Shown here: positions 1 through 10,992 of the stretch, one piece after another | Layout of the letters: every line of letters starts with the position of its first letter | Numbering within the stretch: position 1 is the first letter of the stretch | Assembly: GCA_947683425.1 (NCBI GenBank) | Contig: CANTUQ010000159.1 | Coordinates: 7,144,001-7,208,000 of the forward strand | Reading direction: 5' to 3' | Length of the DNA: 64,000 bases | DNA from: Excoecaria cochinchinensis | Lineage: Eukaryota; Streptophyta; Magnoliopsida; Malpighiales; Euphorbiaceae | Notes under the pieces: generated by a model | Database searches by the model: none | The model's input: the letters and a program-made list of their open reading frames with translations, nothing else | What the model was told of the DNA's origin: nothing | Position numbers and translations under genes: made by a program

Positions 1-1662
1 CTCTTTCTCTGCTAATGGCTGTACCGGCTCAGGTAGCTTTGCAATCTCGGGGATCACCCTTCCACTTCTAGTGACAGCGCTTATCTCTCCCTCGTCTCCA
101 TCGGAGCCCCACAGATCAAGGTTCAATCCTTCTTCACCCTCGGCTTCTCCACCGCTCTCACTGCTAGACCAGCAATCAAGAGTCGCCACAACTGCTTTCT
201 CCTTCCCATCCTCGGAATTATCGACAGCAGACTCCTCACTCCCATACAGATCTTGTAGCACGTACCACTCTGGCAGGCTAGATTGAATCATAAACACGGG
301 CGGTGGTACGGCATTATAACCAGGCTTCTTCTCAGTTTCTCTCTTCTCAGGGTCAGAGATCTGCTTGCTATCGATCAAGTCTTGGATAGAGTGCCGGAGC
401 GCCTTGCACTTATCAGTGATATGGCCGGAGTGCTGGTGGAATGCACAGAATTCGTTGTCCTTATGCCCCGGTTTCCCTTGCGTCAAAGCTGGCCTAGGAG
501 TTAGAGGGCGCAATTTTCCTTCCTTCATCAGCCTCCTCAAGACCCAGGATAATGGTCTCCCCATGTTCGAAAACTTCCTCTGGGTGGCTACCTCAGTAGC
601 AGACACTTCACCCATTCTTCTAGTGCCGTTACTGGGACCTGCCGGCCTACTGGCTCCTTGACCGGGGTTAGCCCTTTTGGCGAAATTGTCATTGTTAGCC
701 TTTCGGGTTAAGAACTCTCCCTCTGCTTTGATGGCTATATCTTTGAGAGACTCCCAGTCCTTTAACCCCTTCATCCTCAATCCCTCCTTCAAGTACGGGC
801 TTGCGTTCTTAATGAAAAGACGGATCTGGTCCTGGGTATCAGGCTTTCGGCGCATCTCCATTACTCGGTTCCGCCATCGGGTAAGATACTCATGGAAGGA
901 TTCCCCGGCCTTCTGCTTGAGTAGCTCAAGATCTTTCAGAGTCACCTCCATTCTGGTATTACAGTCGTACTGCCTCAGAAACTCCTCAGTGAGCAGATCC
1001 CAATCTTCTTTAGTGCGGCGGTCAAGGCCGTGATACCAATCTATGGCATGAGAGGTCAGACTCAGACAAAAGTATTCTACCTTCTGCTTCTTGGACAATG
1101 TGGTCCCCTTCATGGCCAGAGAATATTGCTTCACATGTGCGGTGGGATCAGAAGTACCATCAAACTTCGGCACATCAGGCATTTTGAAGTTATAAGGGAT
1201 CGGGTCCTCTCCGTCCAGCTCCCTATCCTCAGGATTCATCCCGTGAGCTCTGCCTATCATACGAGCCATAGCCTCGAACCTCTCTTCCATCTTTTTCAGA
1301 ATAAAGTCATCAGCCTGAGGCGCCTTCCCCTTCTCAGATACCATGCTCAACCTATCGTCCTCAACATCTCTATCGTCCTTAATTCTTAGCACTGGCCTTC
1401 TTCTCAGCTCTCCCGAAGCCACTGATCTTAACTCTACCAGCGGCGGCCTAACGGGCTCCTCTCGCCTTTCAACCCTTTCTTCTTCAGGCTCATTCTGTCT
1501 CATTAGAGGAGGAGGATTCTGTGGAGCATTCGACTGAGCATTCTGCTGTGCCAAGGCGGTCAACATATTCATCATCCTGCCCTCGAATTCTTCGAAACGG
1601 CGGCCCACTTCTTCAGCAATCATGGCCCTGGTGGCATCTTCCCCCCTCGGTGAGTTTGCCAT
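1..1662 (-). CDS. gag: Gag polyprotein of Tat-I (partial, open at window edge)
   Basis: The frame is open for 554 codons from the ATG at 1662 to position 1 with no stop. Gag is the structural protein that packages element RNA into particles. The N-terminus MANSPRGEDATRA matches MANPSNESDATRA of Tat-II, which supports the start. The retrotransposon Gag core follows (IDWYHGLDRR, FHEYLTRWRNRV, about residues 200-300). A zinc-knuckle variant, C-x2-H-x4-H-x4-C, lies at 406-447. The reading frame also stays open and conserved upstream of this ATG (see findings), so the true protein may start further upstream. It is intact as far as visible, and the protease and pol parts lie left of the window. Confidence 0.88.
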   Translation of the reverse strand, partial: MANSPRGEDATRAMIAEEVGRRFEEFEGRMMNMLTALAQQNAQSNAPQNPPPLMRQNEPEEERVERREEPVRPPLVELRSVASGELRRRPVLRIKDDRDVEDDRLSMVSEKGKAPQADDFILKKMEERFEAMARMIGRAHGMNPEDRELDGEDPIPYNFKMPDVPKFDGTSDPTAHVKQYSLAMKGTTLSKKQKVEYFCLSLTSHAIDWYHGLDRRTKEDWDLLTEEFLRQYDCNTRMEVTLKDLELLKQKAGESFHEYLTRWRNRVMEMRRKPDTQDQIRLFIKNASPYLKEGLRMKGLKDWESLKDIAIKAEGEFLTRKANNDNFAKRANPGQGASRPAGPSNGTRRMGEVSATEVATQRKFSNMGRPLSWVLRRLMKEGKLRPLTPRPALTQGKPGHKDNEFCAFHQHSGHITDKCKALRHSIQDLIDSKQISDPEKRETEKKPGYNAVPPPVFMIQSSLPEWYVLQDLYGSEESAVDNSEDGKEKAVVATLDCWSSSESGGEAEGEEGLNLDLWGSDGDEGEISAVTRSGRVIPEIAKLPEPVQPLAEKE

Positions 1663-2559
1663 CTGACATACTGTACCACTGATTTCTGATAAAATCTCCG
1701 GTAGACCCTCTCTATCTGACAGCTCAGGAGTAAGAACTCGGATCAGTCGCCCGGTTGGTGATCTAGTCCACCTGGGCAGATCTATGATGGCTGCAGGGAC
1801 AAAAGTTAGAATGATGCATGAAATGTAGGTATAATGCATGATCATGATATGCAACATTTACAGAGCACAAGCAAGCAAGTAGGTCCTTCCACCCTTATTT
1901 CTCCCACACACGTGGTCGTGCAGTCTCTTTCCTAGGCGGGATTAGCCCAAGGGTCAACGAGGGACCCAATGGACGCGTATGGTGCGCGGCGGAAAACCGG
2001 CAGCATAACACTCCTATGCTAATGTACAAGCGGATGGATAATGATCGTCACGTATTCGGACGCTCCATAAATTTCGACATGGCCCTACCGGGGCATGATA
2101 GCCTTTGGCTAGGTTACCAAGCGAGATATTTGGACTCATCCAATACGTGAGGATCCATACAGCAAGCATGAGATTACGGTTCATTTCACCTGTGGAAAGT
2201 GACTACAGCCATTACATGAGCTTTGGACAAGGGAGATGTTTCTTTGAGGCTACCCAAGCATGATCCCTGCCGACGGGTCTAGCTCATCACGAGCGTAGCG
2301 ACCGATCGGGTCACCATTTTTATATACCATTGAGGTACGTGGCTTGGGCATGTGATTATCCTTAACACTTCCCCAAATTGAGTGAAAATGAGGAGATGCT
2401 TCAGGAACGCACCGGGGCTAAAAGAGGGACCAAACTAGCGTATTCTAAGGCTCTAATGATATGCAAATGCAAATTTGAGAGAAAGCGAATTTATGAATTA
2501 AATTTTAATCATAAATGTTAAAAGAGGTATTTTCAAATCGAAATCTTGAACCATAAACG
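1663..2559 (-). other. Tat-I 5' leader between PBS and gag
   Basis: This non-coding leader is long for a retroelement. It contains a block (about 2205-2440) that is nearly the same as 37740-37980 of Tat-II, including the shared words AGGCTACCCAAGCATGATCC and TCCCCAAATTGAGTGAAAAT. A 3' splice-acceptor-like tract ending CTGCAG occurs on the minus strand at about 1792-1797, just upstream of a conserved coding extension. I see no protein-coding signal in the rest. Confidence 0.6.
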
Positions 2560-2577
2560 TCCCCAGTGGAGTCGCCA
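2560..2577 (-). promoter_or_regulatory. Primer binding site of Tat-I
   Basis: On the minus strand the 18-mer TGGCGACTCCACTGGGGA follows the 5' LTR after one base. It starts with TGG, complementary to a tRNA CCA end. The same 18-mer is at the matching place in Tat-II (38099-38116). Tat/Ogre elements are reported to use tRNA-Arg; I infer the same tRNA here but did not compare it with a tRNA sequence. Confidence 0.75.
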
Positions 2578-2578
2578 C

Positions 2579-4591
2579 TGTGACGCGCGCCGGATCCCGA
2601 TGAGCCGCCCGTTCGACCGCCCGCACGTGGGCGACCGGGGCATTTGCGGGTCCGTTGGCAGCTTACGATAAATCGCAAGTGCGTCTATGTTGGGCAACAA
2701 GGAGGTATCATGGAGTCGCCACCCAATAGAACATTGGGAAAGTTTCTCTCGCCTCGGAGAGCCTAAAACTTGCGCATTTTATCCATATTGGGCCATGAGG
2801 CCTAGGATTAGCGCTAAAGCCTCGTGACCCAAGAAGTATTTTGGAGGATAACCTCTAACCTCTCGAGCCCAAATACCAGAGTTGGGTCCGGGATTTCTCA
2901 TCTATTTCTACCTCAATTAGTTTATGATCAAATTTTAAAGTCATTAGTTCGCTCTCTCTCCACGCTATGCAGTTTGATTAAAGAGGCGCATTTATTCACA
3001 TCTTGAAAGCAATAAATGATCAGATAGATAATAAAGCAACGAATTACAATAATACAAGGAGCGGAATACAACTCCCTTTTGTAAATGTGCGAGGCATACA
3101 TAAATCGGGGTATTGCTTATTCTTGAGGACTTTGGTCCTCGCATGCATCATTATCAAAATGGGATATTTAGTTTGTGATGATCTTTATTGGATAAAAACA
3201 GGGCATTGGACCCTTTTGCATTTTATACAAAACTCACTTTTATTTGAGTACAAATCGTTGGTCTATTTTTACATTCAACGGGATAAAAGAGCTTATTCAT
3301 ATACATAAAATAATCAATGAATGAATAGGCGAGAGAAATAAATCAAGAGGTTTAAGAAAACTAAACCGGACGAAATCCCCCACGCATGGTAGGCGGCCGC
3401 TCAAGCTCGGGATTATCCAAGAGATCCAATATACACTCACAGAAAGTTAAAAGATGTTAATAAGAAATTAAAGAGACTGGATAGAGATGAAAAATTATTA
3501 AAAATGGAGACAGAACCCACCGACGGCCTTTCCTGGTTGACCGACGGGCGTCGGTTTGGTAATTCGATATGCCCGTTTTGTCACTCAAAACGGGCGTCTG
3601 TAGGTGGGTGACCGACGGGCGTCGGTCATGAAGATGACCCGTCGGTCACCTCTGTCTCTGGAAAACATAAAGGAAAAAAAGGGCCTTTCGAGGTCAAAAA
3701 GCAAGTTTTATCCAAGAAGGAGATGAGGGAGTCAAAATGAAAGAAAGTAGTGACAGGTATTCAAAAATTTCACAGAATGAATAAATAAATAAATATATGA
3801 ATTAAATATGAGATGAAAATGGAGAGAAAATCCAGAATATTTACCCTCAGATAATCACTTCAGGTAAGATCTTAGTGTCGGTTATATCCCCGCGCGTTCC
3901 ACGAGAAACAAAAATGAAAGATTAGAGGGAGAAAATGAGATATTTCACCTTCAATCCTTCAGAAAATCGATTTTGGAGTTAAAATCTAAAGAAAACTAAT
4001 TAGCTTTTAGTTCCTTTGATTGATTTGATCCTTGATTCAATAAAGTTCTTTAGAAAAAAGTGTTTTTGGAAGAGAGAGAAAACGTGCTTCAATTTTGGTA
4101 GAGTTTCCTCTTCTGAAAAATTTTCCAACCTTTTCAAATGAAAATCCGGACCTTATATAGCCAAACACGACCGACGGGCGTCGGTGTATGGGGGCGGGCG
4201 TCAGAAGAATCCTACTGACACAAGGACACTTCCGACGGCCCTGCCACATCCACCGACGGGCGTCGGAACGGTTGCGTGCTCTGGGAAACCAGGCGGCTCC
4301 TGACAGGGGCGGTGACTTTCCGACGGGCGTCGGAAAATACCCTGAGCCGTCGGTGACTCGGAGCGACGGGCTGCCTCCACAGACGGGCTGGCCGTCTGTG
4401 GAGGACAAAAAACCCTTCTGACTCGAAAAACTTCCGTTTTCTCCCCCTCTGCCCAGGAATTGTAGAAAAACCTCATTTCTCATGGAACGCGGGACTAAAA
4501 CCTCCAGATTCAGCCTCTCGTACAGGCTCGAACACTGATTTCATCATAGGGTAACCTCTGATCCGGACCACTCCGGGACACGGTGCTTACA
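2579..4591 (-). repeat. 5' LTR of Tat-I (2013 bp)
   Basis: The LTR is bounded by TGTGACG and GCTTACA in plus orientation and adjoins the PBS. It contains many copies of a GC-rich palindrome, ACCGACGGGCGTCGGT or variants, at 3517-3650 and 4168-4430. A reverse-oriented, truncated relative of this LTR makes up 25370-26544. Confidence 0.85.
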
Positions 4592-4784
4592 AACAGTAAA
4601 ACCTATTCCCTGCTAGCCTCTCTAACATTTGGTCAATAAATGGCAAGGGGAATTGGTCTTTTCTTGTGGCATTGTTCAACCTTCTAAAATCGATACAGAC
4701 TCTCCACCCCGTAACAGTACGAGTTGGAATCAATTCATTTAGCTCATTCTTAACCACAGTCATCCCACCCTTCTTAGGCACACA
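4592..4784 (-). pseudogene. pol: Athila-like reverse transcriptase fragment
   Basis: This is the first part of an RT domain, reading KKGGMTVVKN and GWRVCIDFRRLN and ending GNRFYCL. It stops exactly where the Tat-I LTR begins, so the catalytic Y-x-D-D part is missing from the window. It is in frame with the upstream protease ORF across a single stop (CAG to TAG) at about 4782-4784, so this element was already inactive or is a pseudogene by one transition plus the insertion. Confidence 0.8.
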
Positions 4785-5774
4785 CTACACTGGAGTAACC
4801 CATTTACTGTCAGAAATAGGATAGATAATACCTGAGTCAAGGAGTTTAAGTACCTCCTTCTTCACCACTTCTTGCATTGCCGGATTGAGTCTCCTTTGAG
4901 GCTGAGCTACCAGCTTACATTCCTCCTCCATCGAAATTCGGTGAGTACAGTAACTTGGATCAATTCCTTTCAAATCTGACGTCTCCCATCCGATGGCATT
5001 CTTGTGCCTTTTTAGCACCTCAAGCAGCATCTTCTCCTCAATACCTATCAACAAGGAGGAAATAATCACTGGCTTTTTCTCATTCTCTAAAAACACATAT
5101 TTTAAATGAGAAGGAAGGGGTTTAAGTTCAGAAATTGAATCCCCCTTGTTCAGATTAAGCTCTTCTAGTTGTAATTCATCTTCTTCACCTTCCTTCTCCA
5201 CGGCTGCTATCACTTCTCCACTCAGCTCTTCTTCCAACTCTTTATCCTCCAATGAATGTATCAAACTCACATTCAATGGATCAGCTCCCAACATCTTTTT
5301 TCGAACTTCCTGTACACACTCATCCACTGTGTTTACAAAATAGATAAACTCTTCCATATCACTCGACGGATACTTTTGAGCCTTATTCATGTCCACCATC
5401 AGCTCTTCATTATTGAACCTTAAGGTGACCGTTTGACCATGTACATCGATCAATGCCTTTGCTGTATTAAAAAATGGCCTCCCCACAATGAGTGGTACCA
5501 TGCGATCTTCTTCCATCTCCATCACCATAAAATCCACCGGGAAAATGAATTTCCCCACTTTCACTAACAAGTCTTCAATCACCCCTTTTGGTCTCCTCAC
5601 CGACCTATCTGCATGTTGGAGTCTCATTCCTGTCTCCTTGAGCTCTCCAAGATTAAGCTTCCTGCAAATAGAATAAGGCAACAAATTTATGCTAGCACCC
5701 AAATCACATAAAGCATTTCTATAAAAATCTTCACCAATTTCACAGGGTAGAGTGAAACTACCTGGATCCTCCAA
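4785..5774 (-). pseudogene. pro: Athila-like protease plus RT N-terminal region
   Basis: About 330 codons are open. Near the N-terminus is the retropepsin motif CDLGASINLLP (the active-site D is at about 5703-5705), followed by the flap/core words VPLIVGRPFF. The canonical D-T/S-G is D-L-G here, as is usual for Athila-type proteases. An acidic linker follows, then RT-leading sequence (PSYCTHRISMEEE, SGIIYPISDSKW). Upstream coding is in another frame (ends about 5687), so one frame change separates it from the gag linker. Confidence 0.82.
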
Positions 5775-6319
5775 TTTTCAGGGATCTTGTTCATGATTAT
5801 AGCACTGCAATTTTCTGTGAGCTGCACAGTTCCATGCCCTTCTAATTTCTTTTTATTAGAACATAATTCTTTAATGAATTTAGCATAGTTAGGCATGTGA
5901 GCTAAGGCTTCGGCAAATGGTAAATTTATGTGCAGTTTCTTAAACATCTCTAGAAACCTAGCTAATTGCTCATTTTTCTTTTCCTTTTTAACCACAGCAG
6001 GAAATGGCAGTCTATTAATATCAAGATCCTCTTCTTTAGGATTCACTAGACTTTTACCCTTATCATTTTTAGGAGCATTTTCATTAACATATACCCTAGA
6101 GTTAGGGTTGCTTACCTTCCGTGTCGGCTCCTCCTTATCTGATGAAGGTGAAAAAATTTTACCTTGGTCCTCTCTCTGTACCACCTCCTTGCCACTTCTC
6201 AATGTGATTGCTTTAGCCTCTTCCTTAGGATTCCGGTCCACATTTGAAGGAAAAGTCCCCGGTTTCCTTTGAGATATAGAATTTGCAAGCTGTCCCACTT
6301 GAGTTTCTAAATTTCTCAT
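5687..6319 (-). pseudogene. gag: Athila-like gag C-terminal linker
   Basis: This is an open stretch of about 210 codons with words common in this lineage (RNLETQVGQLANSI, KAITLRSGKEV, LHINLPFAEALAHMPNYAKF). It is hydrophilic and rich in Lys and Glu. It connects the Gag core to the protease and overlaps the protease frame, consistent with one indel at about 5770. No enzyme domain is visible. Confidence 0.75.
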
Positions 6320-7787
6320 GGAAGCGTCTTGATTTTGGTTCCATTATTCTTGAGATTTCCACCTTGTTTCTTGATTAGCCATAAACTGTTGTTGGCTAGT
6401 CACAAATTGCTGTTGACTGTCCATAAAGCTAGCTAACATATCTTCAAGGTTTGGCTTCTTTTCTTGCACAGGTGGCCTCGATTGATATCCAGGCGGGTGG
6501 TATGATTGAGCTTGTGATTGATTAAAACCTTGCCCTTGGTTGTGATGGAGTGGATATGGTGTTTGGTATTGAGTGGATATTTAAGGTTGGTATGACTGCC
6601 CTTAGTTGTGATGACTGTTTTAGTTGAAGGGGGCTCTTGCTTGTGAATGGGAAGATGAAGCATTCTGATTTCCATCCTTCCAAGAGAAGTTTTGATGATT
6701 TCTCCAACCCGGATTATATGTGTTACTGTAAGGGTCATTCCTTCGGTAATCTCTTACAGCATTTACATCTCCCATTGCTCCACTCTCTTGACTATATTGC
6801 CCACTTTCGTACCACCCACTCTCTTGAGAAACAGAGGCTACATTTTGCACTTTCAAACCACTCATCTCTTTTCGCATTGACTCAATCTGTGCCTTCAACA
6901 TCGACACCTCATCCACATTATGTATTCCTTGTCTCTTCGAAACCGATCTAGGATTAGCCCATTGAGCATCATTCGCTGCCATTTTATCCAGCTGATGAAA
7001 AGCTTCCTCTGGGCAGCCTATTCATGAATGAACCTCTTGATGATGCATCCAAAAGGGATCTTATCTGTAGTGTAACCCCAGAATAGAATGTTGTCATCAG
7101 ATAGTAGATTGCTATCTCATGGTGTGGACAGCTTCTCAACAATCTCCTAAACCTTTCCCATGCCTCATGAAAAGGCTCCTCACTCATTTGATTAAAACCC
7201 AAAATACTGTTGTGGATGTTTGCAGTCTTTGTAGGAGGGAAGAATCTCATTAAAAACCTCTCTTGTAACTGGTCCCATGATCTGATTGACTGTCTCGATA
7301 ACATTTGCAGCCATTCTCTTGCTTTTTCGATTAAAGTAAAAGGAAATAATTTTAATCTTACCAAATCAGATGTCACTCATGGAATCTGGACCGTATCACT
7401 AACCTCCAAAAGTATGTCCAGGTGCTGCGCAGGATCTTCCACTTCTAAACCCAAAAATTGGTTCGTCTGTACCATATTGATGGTTGCTGGTTTAAGTTCA
7501 AACTGCACTCCCCTTGGCAGCACAATTGTACGATGATCCTTATTCCATCTCGGTACAGCATAGTCCCTTATTGTCCTCTGCCTAGGGACCTCTTCTCTAT
7601 AATTACCCGGCATCTCTTCTTGTGCCCTCGGCACTTGTTCGTTCTCGGGAGGAAATTCACCAATAGGAGGAGGATTATTTTCCATGTTGTTATCTCTGTT
7701 GGCTCTCCTTCGTTGATGCAAAGTCCTCTCGATTTCAGGGCCATAGGGTGCTATTTGTTCTTGTCTCAATCTGCTCATGCACCACAA
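6320..7787 (-). pseudogene. gag: Athila-like Gag core (broken)
   Basis: Reading from 7787 downward there is an N-terminal basic segment, then an in-frame TGA at 7377-7379. The Gag core follows (LKLFPFTLIEKAREWLQ, WDQLQERFLMRFFPP, FHEAWERFRRLLRSCPHH) to 6984. A frame change leads to a coiled-coil-like stretch (MLKAQIESMRKEM) and Asn/Gln-rich sequence to about 6620, with a further frame change after that. The product would be the capsid-forming structural protein. No zinc knuckle was found. Confidence 0.78.
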
Positions 7788-7876
7788 CTACCTGAAAAGA
7801 ATAATAAAAAAAATAAAAAAAATAAGCAAAAGAAAAACATAAACAATTAAAAATTAAAACTCACAGACAACACCAA

Positions 7877-7894
7877 TCCCCGGTAACGGCGCCA
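7877..7894 (-). promoter_or_regulatory. Athila-like primer binding site (tRNA-Asp type)
   Basis: The minus strand reads TGGCGCCGTTACCGGGGA beside the LTR edge at 7901. This is one base from the sequence complementary to the plant tRNA-Asp 3' end known for Athila elements. I rely on memory for the tRNA end. Confidence 0.75.
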
Positions 7895-7900
7895 AAAACT

Positions 7901-9692
7901 TGACACGATCTCAGCAAGTGTACTGAATCGGTAAGTAATATAGTGGGGTAATATTAAGATCCCAAATTATCGTACCTAAGGGACTGTGTGTGCAGGTGAC
8001 AAAAATCAAATGTATGCTAAAGAATTCCCAATTGTTGAATTGATTGAGTTATCTACTGATAAAAAATAAAGAAATTAAATAATGAAAACGGCAATTCGAA
8101 ATAAAAGAATTAAACTAATAGCAAAAATCTGGATAAAAATAAATTGATGGCAAAAATTTAACAAGCAAAGAACTCAAAATAGAAAAATATTGCTCGGGTT
8201 CACTCATCCAGCCCATACCCACATGTGAATAAAATTAATCCAAAAACCAAATATGAAAGAAATCAGGATAACCCTCATAACCTAGGCTTCCCAATCCGGA
8301 GTCAGCCACTCTAATTATATGACATCCCAAACCGAAGTCAGCTATATAACTAGCCTATGTACGGGTTTAAAATCCTAAGTTCAGTTTATTTTCCCAATAC
8401 GGAGTCAAACAACCAAAAACTTAATTATCTCACTCGTCATTCTAGTCTTAAATCATAAAATTCTGCACTTCTAGATTCCCAATCAGAGTCGTCCAAAAGA
8501 TACAGCAAGAATGAATAAAAACTGAATATAGATAATCATGGAATCCAATCCACACAACTCAATGACAAACAGAGATGCATGAAATAAATCATTAATCAAA
8601 ACTGGAAATTAACTTGAGAAAATAAATCCCATGAATTAACAATAAGAACTAGTGCAATAAACCATTCAATCATATATTTAAATCCAAAAGATGTTCAAAA
8701 TTCACATCATGGGTAGGGGATTCAAAGATCCCCCAAACAACTAAAAGACTACTCACAATCCATTACAAAATCAAAAGGAAAGAGGAAAGAATAAACCCAG
8801 AAATTCATTAAGGAGAAAATCCCGATTGAATCCCACATTCTTCGATCTCCTTCTTCAAATCTTCGATGGAGAAAAATTCTTGAAATTCTGATTTAAAAAC
8901 GGTGTATTGAAATTAAACTATATGTTTCAGATGTAAAACTCTTGATTTGTAATTTAATTCTAAAGACAAAATTGAAAAGCTAAATTAAGAACAACTGAAA
9001 AACTCTTCAAAATTCTAGATCTAAAACCCTAATATGAAAATAGGCTGCCAAAAATCCAAACTCCCTGCCAAATAGAAAACTTGTCTTTAAATATCCTGAG
9101 GGGTCACGATGGCAACGAAATGGTTGTCACCGTGAGGGTGTCGAGGAAGTGATTCTGGCTTGCGTAAAGGATAAGGGTAACGGTGGTAACCAGATTTGTT
9201 GCCACCGTGAGATGCTCAAATTTTGCTTTTGTCCAGGAAGTCCTTATGTCACGGTGACAATGGATTCCCTTGCCACCGTGAGGTACCTCCTCAATTGAAT
9301 CTACCTTGTGAGTTTTATGTCACGGTGACAACCAAATAGGTTGCCACCGTGAGGTTCTTCTTGCCTGCACTCTGCCCCATTGAAGAAATATGTCACAGTG
9401 CCAATGACATTGGTTGCCACCGTGACCCATAGTATGCCCAGCTGCTATTTTTTAATCCTTTGAATGTCATAGTGATAACCAGATAGGTTGCCACCGTGAG
9501 GTACCTAAAAAAAATTACTGCAAACAAAATTCAAACTCAATCAAAATACTAACTAAAATGCATAAAAATTCTAATTTCACTAAGATTAACAAAATTAATC
9601 TAAAGTAAGCATAACAAGACAATAAACACCACTAAACACGCATAAATCATATGAAAATACTATCAAATCTAAATACTAAATTGAAGTTATCA
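7901..9692 (-). repeat. 5' LTR of the Athila-like element
   Basis: In plus orientation it runs from TGACACGATC (beside the PBS) to AAGTTATCA, about 1.79 kb. The next bases (gtagt) would be one copy of the target duplication; the other copy is not in the window. The LTR contains six inverted-repeat units at 9108-9505 built from TCACGGTGACAACC and GGTTGCCACCGTGA. Confidence 0.75.
9108..9505. repeat. Inverted-repeat cluster in the Athila-like LTR
   Basis: Six imperfect palindromic units of about 40 bp are spaced about 60-70 bp apart by unrelated sequence. Each has a left arm like TCACGGTGACAA and a right arm like TTGCCACCGTGA. The arms are conserved while the loops and spacers vary, which is unlike a simple tandem duplication. 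Confidence 0.8.
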
Positions 9693-10921
9693 GTAGTATA
9701 ATTGGAATTATAGTAATGGAGAGGCAAAACTGTAAGTTGGTGCAAGTTAGAAGGTTAAGCGGTAAATGTTGTAAGTTAATGGCAATAATATTAACTGATA
9801 GTGTACAATGCATGTTAGTTAAAGAAATAAATTAATTTGTAAGTGTAGTGTTAAGAATAAAATAAATTAAATGATTTGATAATTATAGTAATAGTAATAT
9901 TTTGTTGGCAATATAATAATGGTATCCAAATTGGTAAAGAAAATGTAAGTGACTTTATAGAAAGAATATGATTGGTAAAATAACAGAAGCATCTAATTGT
10001 AAAAGCCGTGTAAAAGATGAATTAATAGGAAGATAATAGAAAGGTAAGTGATGATTGGATAGTTAAGTTAAGAATTGAGAGTGCTTACAGTTGTTATGCA
10101 TGAATTCTCTAAACACGAACATGTTTATGCATGTGTGTGCATACATGATGTTAATTTATGGAATGTTATGGATTTGTATCAACCATTAGGAATTTTTAAT
10201 GCTCAGTGCGTAGTTTATGTTTGACTCTGCATAGGTATAGATCGGGATTGGAGTAAAGCGAGCAAGCTAGTCAGTTTTGGAAGCTTGGCAATCAAAGCAT
10301 GGAGCAAAGTGTATTTTTATTATGGTTTGGCATGTATATGTTCAGCCTAAGTGAATGTAAACTTGTATTGTCTATGGGTTATTATGTATAAGTGTCATAA
10401 GTAATTAGTGAGTGCATATGATAATTGTTGTATAATGTATATTATAGATGAGATGTGTGGAGTGATATTCATTGTAGTGTTATAATGATTGCATGGGTTG
10501 ATTTTATTGTTATGGCCAAGTTGGCCTGTCTATTACTTGAAATTGTAGGTTTGGTAGGTCGATAATATAGCCATTATATTTCCGAAATTCTTATTCGACG
10601 GATTAGAGAGTTAGACAGTTACAAGTTATCAGCAATTAGTAATAGAGTGATCTAAGGAAGTAAAGTAAGTAAATGGAATGGATAGCGATATTATGGGGTA
10701 TCAAGTAATAGAATATTGGCATAGTTTGGATCGATTGATAATTAAGATAAGTAAAGAATTCGGTAGTGTTGCAAGTCCGATTGAAAAATAGTGAATAGTA
10801 TAAAAAAACATTACCCGTTTTTGTCATTGACTCAATTGGATGAAGTAAGGGCTCTTCTAAATAGATGACTCTAAGTTGGTCGATTTTCGTACGTTTAGCG
10901 TAGAGGGATAAGGGTGTTATG
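9693..10921 (+). repeat. 3' part of a chromovirus-type LTR (LTR-E), truncated
   Basis: This AT-rich sequence ends AAGGGTGTTATG, a one- or two-base variant of the GGGGTGTTACA end of other LTRs here, and is followed at once by a TGGTGTCAGAGC primer-site variant. The left part is cut at the Athila LTR edge, so Athila probably inserted into this LTR. I see no coding sequence. Confidence 0.6.
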
Positions 10922-10928
10922 TTTTGTT

Positions 10929-10940
10929 GGTGTCAGAGCA
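10929..10940 (+). promoter_or_regulatory. PBS-like site after LTR-E
   Basis: TGGTGTCAGAGC differs by one base from TGGTATCAGAGC, the initiator-Met tRNA primer site typical of Ty1/copia and many Ty3/gypsy elements. Only about 50 bp separate it from the next LTR start, so the interior of this element is almost wholly missing. Confidence 0.6.
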
Positions 10941-10992
10941 AAGGTTTAGGCGATTCTAGGACTAAAGAGAGTGTGATAAGGAAAAGTTGATA

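Larger units (their letters stand above)
1..4591 (-). mobile_element. Tat-lineage Ty3/gypsy element (Tat-I), 5' part only
   Basis: The order on the minus strand is 5' LTR (2579-4591), primer binding site (2560-2577), leader, then an open gag that runs off the left edge of the window. The LTR has TG...CA termini: in plus orientation it begins TGTGACGCG and ends GCTTACA. It lies inside the RT of the Athila-like element, whose coding stops exactly at the LTR edge. The 5 bp after the LTR (aacag) should be one copy of the target duplication; the partner copy is outside the window. The gag and leader are close relatives of those in the Tat element at 26545-40354, but the LTR sequence differs from that element over most of its length, so this is a related but distinct family. 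Confidence 0.88.
4592..9692 (-). mobile_element. Athila-like Ty3/gypsy element, truncated and decayed
   Basis: The minus-strand order is 5' LTR (7901-9692), tRNA-Asp-type PBS (7877-7894), gag, protease region, and RT. The RT is cut after its first about 64 codons by insertion of Tat-I. The Athila assignment rests on the Gag core, the long hydrophilic gag-protease linker and the DLGASINLLP protease motif. Coding is broken by at least two stops and several frame changes. The distal pol, any env-like region and the 3' LTR would lie beyond Tat-I, outside the window. Confidence 0.85.

Noticed and set aside
9108..9505. CRISPR-like repeats with variable spacers in the Athila-like LTR
   Set aside because: Units are degenerate palindromes with short irregular spacers, no cas genes, in a eukaryotic LTR.
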